DNA of 64,000 nt from Flavobacteriales bacterium (lineage in GTDB: Bacteria > Bacteroidota > Bacteroidia > Flavobacteriales > JASBRU01), in the NCBI GenBank assembly GCA_030149285.1, contig JASBRU010000004.1:248001-312000 (forward strand), read 5' to 3'. The translations under genes and the position numbers were made by a program. The notes under the pieces were generated by a model, which worked only from the letters and a program-made list of their open reading frames with translations, was not told the origin of the DNA and made no database searches. Below, piece by piece: positions 44,571 through 53,571 of the stretch. The stretch's first letter is position 1. Every line of letters starts with the position of its first letter.

Positions 44571-47375
44571 TTAATTCGCTACAATTTCTTCATCTCTGGT
44601 ACGAAACGGAATTGCCGTATTATACAGCTCTTCTATTAGGCGAATTAGACAATTTTCTATGTCAGTAATATCAGCAGAAGTGAGATTATTATTGCCGTTT
44701 AGGATGAGCTCCATTAAATAACTACTGGGTTTTCTGAGTGAGAATATCCCTGAAGAAATCTCGGCATCGGGGTTGTTTTTTAGGTAAAAATAAGCGTACA
44801 TCAGTAATTGAAAAGGCTTTCCGTAATCAGGGTCTGTAAAGGGTAGTTCTATTTCATCAACCTTTAAAGTACGGGGTTCTACAAAACCAGTTTTATAGTC
44901 AATAATGCGGGTTTGCCCATTTAGCCTATCAATTCGGTCTATGATACCCCTAATTTTTACAGTTTTATCTAAGTTTTTTAGTGGGAGATACACCTCAAAT
45001 TCTTGCTCCAAGCCTACAATTTCCAGCTTTGCATTTTCTGCTTTCAGCTTTCTTTGTTCTGCTTTTAAGAAATTGGTAATGAATCGAATAGCGACAGAGT
45101 AAGTCAATAAATTTTTGCCAGATTTGATGTCTCCATTCTTAAAATGTTGCTCAAAATACTTGGTAACCAAATTGGGTACTTCTTTTTTGAGTGCTTTAAT
45201 AGCCTCATGATCAATCTCAAAGCCAATTAAGGGCCTGTATAATTCCTCTAAAGTATCGTGTATTACTTGCCCTAGCGTATTGGCGGCAACGGTTTCTTCC
45301 AGTTCATCGGTATCATCAATGCCCAATACTTTTTTATGGTAAAAGTCAAGTGGGTTGCGGATATACGTAGCCAACGAAGATGGCGAAAAGCCTTTTTCGG
45401 CCAATTCATCTAATCGCTCTAAAATTGGTGCAGTTTTTACAATTTCAAAGGAATTCGGCTCGTTTTGTCGTACCGGAGCGTTGTATAAAGTCTTGTTAAA
45501 CTGTATGTTAGGGTTTATATGAACCAGTTCATTTTCTAATTGAGTTATGAAACGACTTTGCTCCCCACTTCCAAAGGCATCTGTCTCGGTATTATACAGC
45601 AAATAAATGTTTTCTGCACGCTGTAATAATCGGTAAAAGTGATAGGCATAAACTGCATCTTTTTCTTCATACGTAGGTAAGCCTGTTTCCTTTTTTATGT
45701 CATACGGAATGAGGCTGTTAGCTGTTTTACCGGAGGGTAAAGTGCCCTCGTTTACAGCAGTTAGAATAATGGTTTTAAAGTCTAAAGCACGGGTTTCTAA
45801 CATCCCCATTAATTGCAGTCCGCTAAGGGGTTCTCCAAAAAAGGAAAGTGTATCGGTATTGACGAGTTGTTTAAAGAAACTTTGCAAAGTCTTATTATCC
45901 GAAATAAAACCATATTCGGTTTGTAATGACTTTAATCGGTTGAGAATTTTAGAAAAATGAAACAAGTATTCCAGTTCAATGCTACTGTTGGATGTTTTTT
46001 GTTCAGAAAATGTGTCCTTTAAAAGGGTAATTAGGGCAGATAATCGACCTAAAAGTGTGTTTGCATCATTTTTTGAGTCTTCGAAGAGCAATTGAAGCAC
46101 ATTTTCATTTTTATGTTCCATTTTTTGGCTCAACTTTTCTAAATCTCGGTAAGAAACAAAAGCCATGTTACGCTTTATGATGTCACTAACCAATGCCCCC
46201 GAAACGGAATTCCCGAGGATGGCCATTGTGTAGCTATTTTCGAGCAAAGCATTTACATCTTTATGATAAAAACGAGCAGTTTTGTCAACGCTCTCTCTGT
46301 AGCGTTCTACCTGGCTATGCAGCGAAAAAAATACCTCAAAAAACTGGGTTAAAGGAACGTTTTTGAGGGGGTATCCCATCGTTACATTTACCTTGTCTAC
46401 CGTTTTTGGCAATGAATTCAATGTGGGCAAAAGCAGGTTCTCATCGGCCAACACAATTGCCGTATCTTGTAATTTTGGAGAAAGTTCTTTTTGCAAAATA
46501 TTTCCGGCAATTTTTGCCTGGCCAATTTGTCCGGCAACACCTATTACCTCAATAATTTTTTTGTCCTTTTGTAATGAATTTTCTACCCAATTGAAAGCGC
46601 TTCCCTTTGGGAGTTTTCTATTTGCCCGATGGTTTCGTAAAAACAAACCTGCCTCATGTTTGGGGTTGTGTAAATAATATTCATCTGCATCCCAAAAAAT
46701 CTCAGCTATGCCTTCAGTTAGTAGGTAGTCGATGATTTGTTCTTCGGCTTTGTTGAGGGCGTTTAATCCGGCAAAGAGAATTTTCTTTCCCTCCTGACTA
46801 ATTTTCAGGTGCACTTTGTCAGGATTTTCTGCCACCTGACGGTATGCCATCCCTTGGTACCCTTGCTTTTTAGCTAATAAATTGTTGTTGAGTGCTTTGT
46901 AATATTTGCCTAAAGATTTCCAGAACTTTAGGTAACTTTTAATTAGGGTAGTTGCCTCAGCTTCATCTCCTACGCCCCAGCTTTCTAATTTTTTGGCTTC
47001 CTCTAAATAAGAGAATAGATAATCGGGGTTAATTAAATATCTGTCAACTTCATTAAAATCGTACAACATTAAATGTCCCCATTTGCTAAAACTTTCAAAG
47101 GGTTCAATATTTTCTCCATCTACCTGCTTACAAGCATTGTACAGCTCAAAAAGTAAGCTCACATTATCTAGTACTTTAATGCCCGAAACATACTCTACAA
47201 AGTCTTCTGCAGCCAATATTTGTGGCATCCATATAGGTTTTTCAATACGCTTAGATAGCTCTGTTTTTAGAAACAAACCCGCTCTACGACTGGGTAAAAC
47301 AATAATCAACTCTTCGGTGTTGCTGCCGTAGTTGTTAATGATGTGGGACGCTATTTTTCCTAAAAAACTTTCCAT
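44571..47375 (-). CDS. AddB-like PD-(D/E)XK nuclease/helicase-fold protein
   Basis: 934 residues from the ATG at 47375. The N-terminal part has a degenerate helicase fold (LIIVLPSRRAGLFLKTEL replaces Walker A, so it is probably not an ATPase), and the C-terminal part is a PD-(D/E)XK nuclease with RIIDYKTG at about residue 838. This is the Bacteroidota AddB-type partner of the AddA-like gene at 28947. No Fe-S cysteine cluster like that of Bacillus AddB was recognised. The two subunits are encoded on opposite strands and 12.5 kb apart. Confidence 0.86.
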   Translation of the reverse strand: MESFLGKIASHIINNYGSNTEELIIVLPSRRAGLFLKTELSKRIEKPIWMPQILAAEDFVEYVSGIKVLDNVSLLFELYNACKQVDGENIEPFESFSKWGHLMLYDFNEVDRYLINPDYLFSYLEEAKKLESWGVGDEAEATTLIKSYLKFWKSLGKYYKALNNNLLAKKQGYQGMAYRQVAENPDKVHLKISQEGKKILFAGLNALNKAEEQIIDYLLTEGIAEIFWDADEYYLHNPKHEAGLFLRNHRANRKLPKGSAFNWVENSLQKDKKIIEVIGVAGQIGQAKIAGNILQKELSPKLQDTAIVLADENLLLPTLNSLPKTVDKVNVTMGYPLKNVPLTQFFEVFFSLHSQVERYRESVDKTARFYHKDVNALLENSYTMAILGNSVSGALVSDIIKRNMAFVSYRDLEKLSQKMEHKNENVLQLLFEDSKNDANTLLGRLSALITLLKDTFSEQKTSNSSIELEYLFHFSKILNRLKSLQTEYGFISDNKTLQSFFKQLVNTDTLSFFGEPLSGLQLMGMLETRALDFKTIILTAVNEGTLPSGKTANSLIPYDIKKETGLPTYEEKDAVYAYHFYRLLQRAENIYLLYNTETDAFGSGEQSRFITQLENELVHINPNIQFNKTLYNAPVRQNEPNSFEIVKTAPILERLDELAEKGFSPSSLATYIRNPLDFYHKKVLGIDDTDELEETVAANTLGQVIHDTLEELYRPLIGFEIDHEAIKALKKEVPNLVTKYFEQHFKNGDIKSGKNLLTYSVAIRFITNFLKAEQRKLKAENAKLEIVGLEQEFEVYLPLKNLDKTVKIRGIIDRIDRLNGQTRIIDYKTGFVEPRTLKVDEIELPFTDPDYGKPFQLLMYAYFYLKNNPDAEISSGIFSLRKPSSYLMELILNGNNNLTSADITDIENCLIRLIEELYNTAIPFRTRDEEIVAN

Positions 47376-47460
47376 TGGGTATGGTTCTTGCAATATTCGC
47401 AAAAAAGTAAAGAAATATCGGCATTTTATAGAGATATCGAGGTGGGAACGATTTTTTTAT

Positions 47461-47468
47461 TAAATTTG
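47461..47468 (+). promoter_or_regulatory. -7 promoter box of the first AGMO-like gene
   Basis: TAAATTTG, a perfect TAnnTTTG, 63 bases before the ATG at 47532 and in the 156-base gap shared with the divergent AddB gene. No clear -33 TTG. Confidence 0.5.
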
Positions 47469-47531
47469 CAACATGAATTAGCGCTTAACTAATTCATTTC
47501 AACACATTTAGTGTAATAAAACGGAACTGTT

Positions 47532-48782
47532 ATGGAAGGCTTTTTTGGACCAAAAAACTTCTGGCTGCTTGTCGTTCTTGTAATGACAATCATCCTAGCC
47601 GAGTTCTTGTATCTAAAGTATGTACGAAAAGAAGAGGGATTTAGATTTAAGAACTCTGTAGCGAATTTTAGCATTAGCGTATTCGATCGCTTTTTTGCAT
47701 TAATGGTTACACCAATTGCATATCTTATGTATCATTATGTGCATGAGCATTATGCTATATGGGATATCAAAGAAAATATTTGGTCTGTAATAGTTGTGTT
47801 TTTTGCTGTTGACTTTCTTTGGTACTGGTACCACAGAGCAGGGCATCGCATCAATGTTTTGTGGGGTGCGCATATCGTTCACCATCAAAGTGAAGATTAT
47901 AACCTTACGGCAGCCCTTACCATTACTCCTTTTCAGGCTATATTAGGGCACTTGTTCCGCATTATATTACCAATTATCGGCTTTCCGCCGGAAGTAGTGA
48001 TTACACAATATTTAATTGCAGGGGGTTATCAGTTTTTCTTGCATACAACTACAGTAAAAACTTTAGGTCCATTAGAGTGGATATTTGTTACGCCATCTCA
48101 CCACAGAGTACACCATGGGGTAAACGATAAGTATATTGATAAAAATTACGGTGGCACACTTATTATATGGGACCGTATGTTTGGTACGTATGTAAAAGAA
48201 GATGAGCCTGTAAAATATGGTATTACTTCTTCTTTAAAAAATCGCCAGTTTTTTTGGGGTTTATTCCACTACTGGTATGATTTGGGACAACGTGCAAAAC
48301 AATTAGATACTTTTTCTGACAAAGTAAAGTTGTTTTTAAAAGGACCCGATTGGCAACCCGAAGGAAAAATTTTACAACAAGTTCCTGAACTTTATACCGA
48401 GTATGATGGTTATGACTATAAAGAGAATGATTTATCGTACGGATTACGTTGGTATGTAGGTATACAAATAGGACTTGGATTTTTAACAGTATCCGTTGCA
48501 TCCTACTACTGGGACTTATTTAGCCCCGTACAATTGGGAATCATCACAGCATACGTTTTACTCTCTTTATTTAGTGTAGGACGTTTAATGGAAAAGAAGA
48601 AGCTGGCATTCCATTTAGAGTTAGCTAAATCTATTTTATTTGTAGCAGCATCTATTTGGGTCTTCCACAACTTCGAGTGGTTTATACCAATTGTTATAGG
48701 AATTACGTTAGTATCTGCAGTCTGTGCACTGTGGTTTTACAAGTTCCGTGATGAAATGGGATATATTAAGCAGAAGAACTAG
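47532..48782 (+). CDS. AGMO-like sterol desaturase/alkylglycerol monooxygenase family protein
   Basis: A 416-residue membrane di-iron protein. Histidine boxes HRAGH, HIVHHQSEDYN and TPSHHRVHHG sit at residues ~105-200, and the YIDKNYGGTLIIWDRMFGTY segment is the one shared with animal alkylglycerol monooxygenase (AGMO/TMEM195). Six or more hydrophobic segments flank it. AGMO cleaves ether lipids with a pterin cofactor; in bacteria the activity is mostly untested. It is the first of two tandem paralogs (about half identical) and is divergent from AddB. Confidence 0.85.
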   Translation: MEGFFGPKNFWLLVVLVMTIILAEFLYLKYVRKEEGFRFKNSVANFSISVFDRFFALMVTPIAYLMYHYVHEHYAIWDIKENIWSVIVVFFAVDFLWYWYHRAGHRINVLWGAHIVHHQSEDYNLTAALTITPFQAILGHLFRIILPIIGFPPEVVITQYLIAGGYQFFLHTTTVKTLGPLEWIFVTPSHHRVHHGVNDKYIDKNYGGTLIIWDRMFGTYVKEDEPVKYGITSSLKNRQFFWGLFHYWYDLGQRAKQLDTFSDKVKLFLKGPDWQPEGKILQQVPELYTEYDGYDYKENDLSYGLRWYVGIQIGLGFLTVSVASYYWDLFSPVQLGIITAYVLLSLFSVGRLMEKKKLAFHLELAKSILFVAASIWVFHNFEWFIPIVIGITLVSAVCALWFYKFRDEMGYIKQKN

Positions 48783-48880
48783 ACTAAAAAAACCTTAGTT
48801 CCGGACTGATAAAATTTTCTTTTAAAAACCGACGTGATTGGCACAGTTTATGCCTATCACATTAGAAAATTATACATCAA

Positions 48881-50128
48881 ATGGAAAGCCTGTTCAGTGC
48901 CAAAAATTTTTGGTTTATCGCAATCATCGCCTTTAGTATAATAGGGGTAGAATACTTATTTTCTAAAATTACTAAACGCGGATATTATCGTTTTCAGAAT
49001 ACCGTGTCTAATATAAGTACAGGAGCTTTTGATAGGCTCTTTGCACTATTTCTTACACCCTTTGCCTACGGCTTATTTAAAACTGTACAAGAAAACTACG
49101 GTTTAATAGATATTCCGTTTAATGCATGGACCTGGATACTCTCTTTTTTCCTTTTCGATTTAATGTGGTACGTATACCATATGTTAGGGCATAGAGTAAA
49201 TGTATTGTGGGGTGCACATATTATCCATCATCAAAGCGAAGACTTTAATTATACAGTACCTTTAAGCATTACGCCTTTCCAGTCTATTATTAGATATAGT
49301 ATATGGATGGTATTACCGTTTATAGGTTTTCCTGCCGAAATGGTTATTGCCAATACCGTTTTAAATGGCGCATATCAATTCTTTTTACATACACAGTTTG
49401 TACCTAAGCTAGGACCTATTGAGTGGGTGTTTGTTACCCCTTCTCATCATAGAGTACACCACGGTGCAAACCCAGAGTATATTGACAAAAACTACGGTGG
49501 TATTTTAATTATTTGGGATAGAATGTTTGGTACTTATGCAGAGGAAAAAGCACCTGTAGTATTTGGTGTAACTAAATCTATCAAGTCTAGACAGTTTTTT
49601 ACCCACCAGTTCCACTACTGGTATGACTTATGGCAACGTTCTAAACAACTGGATAACTTTCCTGACAAAGTACGCCTATTCTTTAAAGGCCCTGAGTGGG
49701 AGCCAAAAGATAAACATCTTGTTTCTGCAGACTTGTATGTAGATAAGGGTAAGTATGACTACCAACACTTATCGTACAACCTTAGAGCCTATATAACTAC
49801 CCAAATGATATTTACAATGGGAGTGCTAAGTTATATAGCCTATAACTTTGCGAGCTTTAAACCCAATATTCAGCTGTTGGCTGTAGTTATTGTATTAAAC
49901 ACCTTGGTAAGCGCGGGTGCCTTTTTAGAGAAAAGAGGCTATGCGGTTTACTCTGAGTTTGTGAAGTTTATTTTACTGAATGTGTTTATAGGATCCTTAT
50001 ACCATGATAACATCAACTTTACAGCCATCTTTGGTATGTCTTTTGCCATTAGCACAGGCTTTATCTTATGGGTATCTACTCAGTACGATGAGCTAAGAGA
50101 GGTAACATGGCATCATCACACACACTAA
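48881..50128 (+). CDS. AGMO-like sterol desaturase family protein (tandem paralog)
   Basis: A 415-residue protein parallel to the gene 98 bases upstream: HMLGH, HIIHHQSEDFN and TPSHHRVHHG boxes at nearly the same positions, and YIDKNYGGILIIWDRMFGTY. The first box replaces Arg-Ala with Met-Leu between its two His but keeps the iron ligands. The pair most likely arose by tandem duplication and diverged in substrate. The 98-base gap has no clear terminator. Its stop lies six bases from the convergent nadD gene. Confidence 0.85.
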   Translation: MESLFSAKNFWFIAIIAFSIIGVEYLFSKITKRGYYRFQNTVSNISTGAFDRLFALFLTPFAYGLFKTVQENYGLIDIPFNAWTWILSFFLFDLMWYVYHMLGHRVNVLWGAHIIHHQSEDFNYTVPLSITPFQSIIRYSIWMVLPFIGFPAEMVIANTVLNGAYQFFLHTQFVPKLGPIEWVFVTPSHHRVHHGANPEYIDKNYGGILIIWDRMFGTYAEEKAPVVFGVTKSIKSRQFFTHQFHYWYDLWQRSKQLDNFPDKVRLFFKGPEWEPKDKHLVSADLYVDKGKYDYQHLSYNLRAYITTQMIFTMGVLSYIAYNFASFKPNIQLLAVVIVLNTLVSAGAFLEKRGYAVYSEFVKFILLNVFIGSLYHDNINFTAIFGMSFAISTGFILWVSTQYDELREVTWHHHTH

Positions 50129-50134
50129 GAAACG

Positions 50135-50710
50135 TTACTTTTTATAGAAATTCATCTCATCAATAAACTGCCATACTTTGGCTGGTAGCATGGGGCTTAC
50201 ATTCTTTTTATCCTTAATTGCTTTACGGATGAAGGTAGAGGCTATTTGCATAATAGGTGCATCTACCATATGTACTTTTGGATGCTCTTTTAGTTTGCCT
50301 CCATCAGCCTCTATACGAGGGTATACATACAGCTCGTGGTAATCTAAAATGGTTTCGTAGTTCTTCCACTTATGGAAGGTTTGCAGATTATCTGCACCCA
50401 TAATTAAAGCAAAATCTTTATCTGGGTATTTGTCTACCAATGCAGCCAATGTATTGGCTGTGTAAGAAGGTTGTGGCAAACCAAACTCTATGTCTGTAGA
50501 GCGCATGCCGGGCAGGTCCTCTATAGCTAGGTTTACCATATATAGGCGCTGCCTATCATCCAGCAGGGTGCTTTTCTTTTTAAAGGGGTTATGCGGAGTA
50601 ACTACATACCAAACTTCATCCAAATCAGTAAACTGCAACATGTAGTTGGCTATTACCAAGTGTCCTATATGTATGGGGTTATATGTACCAAAATAGAGAC
50701 CTACCTTCAT
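50135..50710 (-). CDS. nadD: Nicotinate-nucleotide adenylyltransferase
   Basis: A 191-residue nucleotidyltransferase with the HxGH motif at H14-H17 (GTYNPIHIGHL) and the C-terminal ISSTxIR-type motif seen as IASTFIRKAIK. NadD forms deamido-NAD from nicotinate mononucleotide. Last gene of a yicC-gmk-nadD operon with no gap to gmk; this arrangement is common in Bacteroidota. Confidence 0.95.
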   Translation of the reverse strand: MKVGLYFGTYNPIHIGHLVIANYMLQFTDLDEVWYVVTPHNPFKKKSTLLDDRQRLYMVNLAIEDLPGMRSTDIEFGLPQPSYTANTLAALVDKYPDKDFALIMGADNLQTFHKWKNYETILDYHELYVYPRIEADGGKLKEHPKVHMVDAPIMQIASTFIRKAIKDKKNVSPMLPAKVWQFIDEMNFYKK

Positions 50711-51277
50711 TTATCCTATAAATTTTGAAACCAAATTATGGGCTTCATTTTTTGCTTCTTCTAAGTCATCATTTAAAATGATGGTGTCAAACTGATTGGC
50801 AAAAGATAACTCTTCTTCTGCTTTGGCAACACGTTTAGCCAAACTGGCATCATCTTCGGTACCTCTGCCTTGTAGGCGTCTTTTCAACTCATCTACAGAT
50901 GGAGGCTGTACAAAAACGGCTAAGGCACTATCGCCAAATTGTTTTTTCAGGTTTAAACCACCTTGTACATCAATATCAAAAATTACATGCTTGCCTTCTG
51001 CCCAAATACGTTCTACTTCACTACGTAAGGTGCCGTAATAGGTGCCTTCATATACCTCTTCATACTCTAAAAACTCATTGTTGTCAATTTTGTTTTTAAA
51101 ATCTTGGGTAGATAAAAAGTAATAATCTTTTTGATGCTCTTCTTTTCCTCGCTTAGCGCGTGAAGTAGCAGATATAGAAAAACTCAACTGCGGTATGGTA
51201 TCCAGTAAATGATGCACCAATGTGGTTTTGCCGGAGCCAGATGGAGCAGAAAATATAATGAGTTTACCGCTAGGCAT
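50711..51277 (-). CDS. gmk: Guanylate kinase
   Basis: A 188-residue kinase with the P-loop at 11-19 (APSGSGKTT), the GMP-binding [15 protein letters not shown] segment and [14 protein letters not shown]. Converts GMP to GDP. It starts directly after yicC with no spacer and ends where nadD starts, so the three form one transcript. Confidence 0.97.
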   Translation of the reverse strand: MPSGKLIIFSAPSGSGKTTLVHHLLDTIPQLSFSISATSRAKRGKEEHQKDYYFLSTQDFKNKIDNNEFLEYEEVYEGTYYGTLRSEVERIWAEGKHVIFDIDVQGGLNLKKQFGDSALAVFVQPPSVDELKRRLQGRGTEDDASLAKRVAKAEEELSFANQFDTIILNDDLEEAKNEAHNLVSKFIG

Positions 51278-52144
51278 TTACAATACGTTTAAAATTTGCT
51301 CTTTTATTTTTTCCAGCTCGTCTTTCATCATTACTACCACCTTTTGCATACCCGCATGGTATGACTTAGAGCCAATAGTATTTATTTCTCTGCCCATTTC
51401 CTGAACAATAAAGCCCAACTTTTTACCATTAGACTCAGTACCGTTTAGCTCTTGCTTAAAGTAGTTGCAATGGCTGGTCAAACGTACTTTTTCTTCGGTA
51501 ATATCCATTTTCTCTAGGTAGTAAATTAGCTCTTGTTCAAGCCTGCTTTTATCAACCTGGTCGCCCAATTCGGCTAAGTTTTTTTCTAGGCGTTCGCGTA
51601 CACTTGCTACACGCTCACTTTCAAAAGTCTCAACAGAGGTTAAGCCTTCTTGTATATTGTTTACTCTTAGTACAAAGTCTTTTTCCAGCTCAGCACCTTC
51701 ATCGGTTCTAAAAACATTAAATTTTTCTACAGCTTCAAAAATACAAGTTAGTATTTGCTTCCATTCTTCCTCATCTAGCTCTACACGCTCAGGGCTTACC
51801 ACATCGGGCATTTTTACTGCCGTAGATAGTATGTCTTGGCTGTTTAAGCCATTTTCTGCATCAATGCTTTTTAGCTGATCGATATAGCCTTTTACTAACG
51901 ATTTGTTGATAGTATAGGTGCGCTCGTCGCCGGTAACCTCTGCGTAAAGAGAGAAGTCTACCTTACCGCGTTTAATGTGCTTTGCCAACTCGGTACGTAA
52001 TACCAATTCTTTCTCTCGGTAAAAAGAGGGCATGCGCATGTTTAAGTCTAGCTGTTTGCTGTTTAACGACTTTACTTCTACCGTAATTTTTTTGGTAGGA
52101 AGCTGTAACACGGCTTTACCAAAACCTGTAAGTGATTGTATCAT
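51278..52144 (-). CDS. YicC family endoribonuclease-like protein
   Basis: A 288-residue protein: YicC-like N-terminal domain (MIQSLTGFGKAV, then EVKSLNSKQLDLNMRMP) and the C-terminal DUF1732 domain (YYLEKMDITEEKVRLTSH, then GKKLGFIVQEMGREINTIGSK). Family members are stress-related RNases. First gene of the operon with gmk and nadD. A -7 box seven bases before its ATG suggests a very short leader. Confidence 0.93.
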   Translation of the reverse strand: MIQSLTGFGKAVLQLPTKKITVEVKSLNSKQLDLNMRMPSFYREKELVLRTELAKHIKRGKVDFSLYAEVTGDERTYTINKSLVKGYIDQLKSIDAENGLNSQDILSTAVKMPDVVSPERVELDEEEWKQILTCIFEAVEKFNVFRTDEGAELEKDFVLRVNNIQEGLTSVETFESERVASVRERLEKNLAELGDQVDKSRLEQELIYYLEKMDITEEKVRLTSHCNYFKQELNGTESNGKKLGFIVQEMGREINTIGSKSYHAGMQKVVVMMKDELEKIKEQILNVL

Positions 52145-52151
52145 AAGGCTG

Positions 52152-52159
52152 CAAATTTA
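52152..52159 (-). promoter_or_regulatory. -7 promoter box of the yicC-gmk-nadD operon
   Basis: CAAATTTA reads TAAATTTG on the minus strand, a perfect TAnnTTTG, seven bases before the yicC ATG at 52144. Confidence 0.55.
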
Positions 52160-52170
52160 GGTAAAATGAT

Positions 52171-53064
52171 TTAGGCTTTTACCTTTGCCGGCTTACTTAC
52201 TATATATACCCCTGCAAAAACAAGTGCTGCAGAGATAATTTTAATGGCATTTAAAGAGTCGTGCCCCACCATTATAGCTACTATAGATGCAAATATGGGT
52301 TGTGAGTAAATGTAAAAACTCACCCCGGATGCATTTAACTTTTTAAGTCCGTACATATTAAATAAGTAAGCCAATACGGATGTACCAAGGATTACAAAAG
52401 CCGTTTCTAGGTATATAATAGTTGGCATTTCTGCCCAGTTTACGGCTGTCATTTGGCTATACCCAAATGGGAAAACAAATAATAACCCAAACATAAACAC
52501 CCATTTTACCACCACAATGGTGTCGTACTTATTTATTAAAGGCTTGGCTATTACCAAGTATATACCGTAGGATAATGAGTTGATGAATACCATAAGGTTT
52601 CCTAAAAAGGTGCCAGACTGTCCTAAGGAAATTGTTTTTCCGTAGGTCATTAGCAACACAGCTCCGGAAAGCCCTACTACTATACCTAGTATTTTTCTTC
52701 GTGTAATTTTTTCTTTTAGGATAAATGCTGCCATCATTAAAACCATAATGGGGTTGGTGGTCATAATAATGCCTGCATTAATTTGGGTGGTCATACTCAA
52801 GCCCTCTAAAAAGAAAAGCTGATTGATGGTAATACCAAACAAACCACAAGCCATAAACCTAGGGATGTCCTCTTTTTTTATGCCGTCTTTTTTAAAGTTG
52901 GGGCGCAGTAAAGTAAAGATGAGAAAACCACCTATTACACGTGTAAGTACCAGTCCAAAAGAGCCTATGTAACCGTTCATTACATCTTTGGCTACGGTGT
53001 AGTTAATACCGTAAATAAGGTTAGCCGTAAGTACAGCTATATGTGCCAGTAAATTCTTGTTCAT
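52171..53064 (-). CDS. EamA/DMT-family transporter
   Basis: A 297-residue protein with ten predicted helices in two EamA repeats (residues ~5-140 and ~150-290). The family exports amino acids or metabolites or transports sugars; the substrate is unknown. It lies nine bases downstream of the ArsC-like gene on the same strand, so the two may be co-transcribed, and it ends 26 bases before yicC, which has its own promoter. Confidence 0.85.
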   Translation of the reverse strand: MNKNLLAHIAVLTANLIYGINYTVAKDVMNGYIGSFGLVLTRVIGGFLIFTLLRPNFKKDGIKKEDIPRFMACGLFGITINQLFFLEGLSMTTQINAGIIMTTNPIMVLMMAAFILKEKITRRKILGIVVGLSGAVLLMTYGKTISLGQSGTFLGNLMVFINSLSYGIYLVIAKPLINKYDTIVVVKWVFMFGLLFVFPFGYSQMTAVNWAEMPTIIYLETAFVILGTSVLAYLFNMYGLKKLNASGVSFYIYSQPIFASIVAIMVGHDSLNAIKIISAALVFAGVYIVSKPAKVKA

Positions 53065-53072
53065 TCAATTTT

Positions 53073-53420
53073 TCAGAAAGCACTTTTAGCGGCTTCCACA
53101 ACACTTTTGCTATTTCCAACAAATATTTGATTATCCACTACCATTACCGGACGCTTTAAAAAGGTATACTCGTTTAGTATCAGTTCTCGGTAATCATCTT
53201 CGCTTAAATTTTGGTTAGCCAAGCCCAAGCTTTTGTATTTCATGGCGCGACGGCTAAACAAACTCTCGTAAGAACCACTTAACTGTTTCATCTTATCCAA
53301 TTGAGCCTCGGTAATGGGTTCTGTTTTGATGTCTTGCAACACCACGTCATCACTAGGGTTTAGCTCCTTAATAATTCGCACACAAGTGCTGCAAGTAGAG
53401 AGATGATAGATCTTTTTCAT
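53073..53420 (-). CDS. ArsC/Spx-like thioredoxin-fold protein
   Basis: About 115 residues from the ATG at 53420; an ATG at 53441 adds seven residues upstream of the fold. Residues 2-15 hold MKKIYHLSTCSTCVRII, a CxxC pair as in arsenate reductase-family and Spx-like proteins. The later region (LFSRRAMKYKSL, then TFLKRPVMVVDNQ) matches the ArsC layout. No ars genes are near, so a redox regulator or unrelated reductase role is more probable than arsenate reduction. Confidence 0.82.
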   Translation of the reverse strand: MKKIYHLSTCSTCVRIIKELNPSDDVVLQDIKTEPITEAQLDKMKQLSGSYESLFSRRAMKYKSLGLANQNLSEDDYRELILNEYTFLKRPVMVVDNQIFVGNSKSVVEAAKSAF

Positions 53421-53438
53421 AGCCTGAACAATTTGCCG

Positions 53439-53446
53439 CAAAGATA
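53439..53446 (-). promoter_or_regulatory. -7 box candidate upstream of the ArsC-like gene
   Basis: CAAAGATA reads TATCTTTG on the minus strand, a perfect TAnnTTTG, 18 bases before the chosen ATG. Confidence 0.5.
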
Positions 53447-53528
53447 GGTTTATATAGTTGAATACACAGGCTAATCGGCATACTTTAAAGCTCCTCGCAT
53501 ATTTCTTAGCAGATACATAAAGCTTTAT

Positions 53529-53536
53529 TACATTTG
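53529..53536 (+). promoter_or_regulatory. -7 promoter box of the trans-sulfuration gene
   Basis: TACATTTG, a perfect TAnnTTTG, 35 bases before the ATG at 53572. The -33 element is not clear. Confidence 0.5.
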
Positions 53537-53571
53537 TAGTAATTGATAATCAGAAAAACAGAATAAATTAT

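Noticed and set aside
53073-53420. Arsenic resistance gene
   Set aside because: The fold fits ArsC/Spx, but no ars regulator or exporter is nearby, so arsenic function is not claimed.
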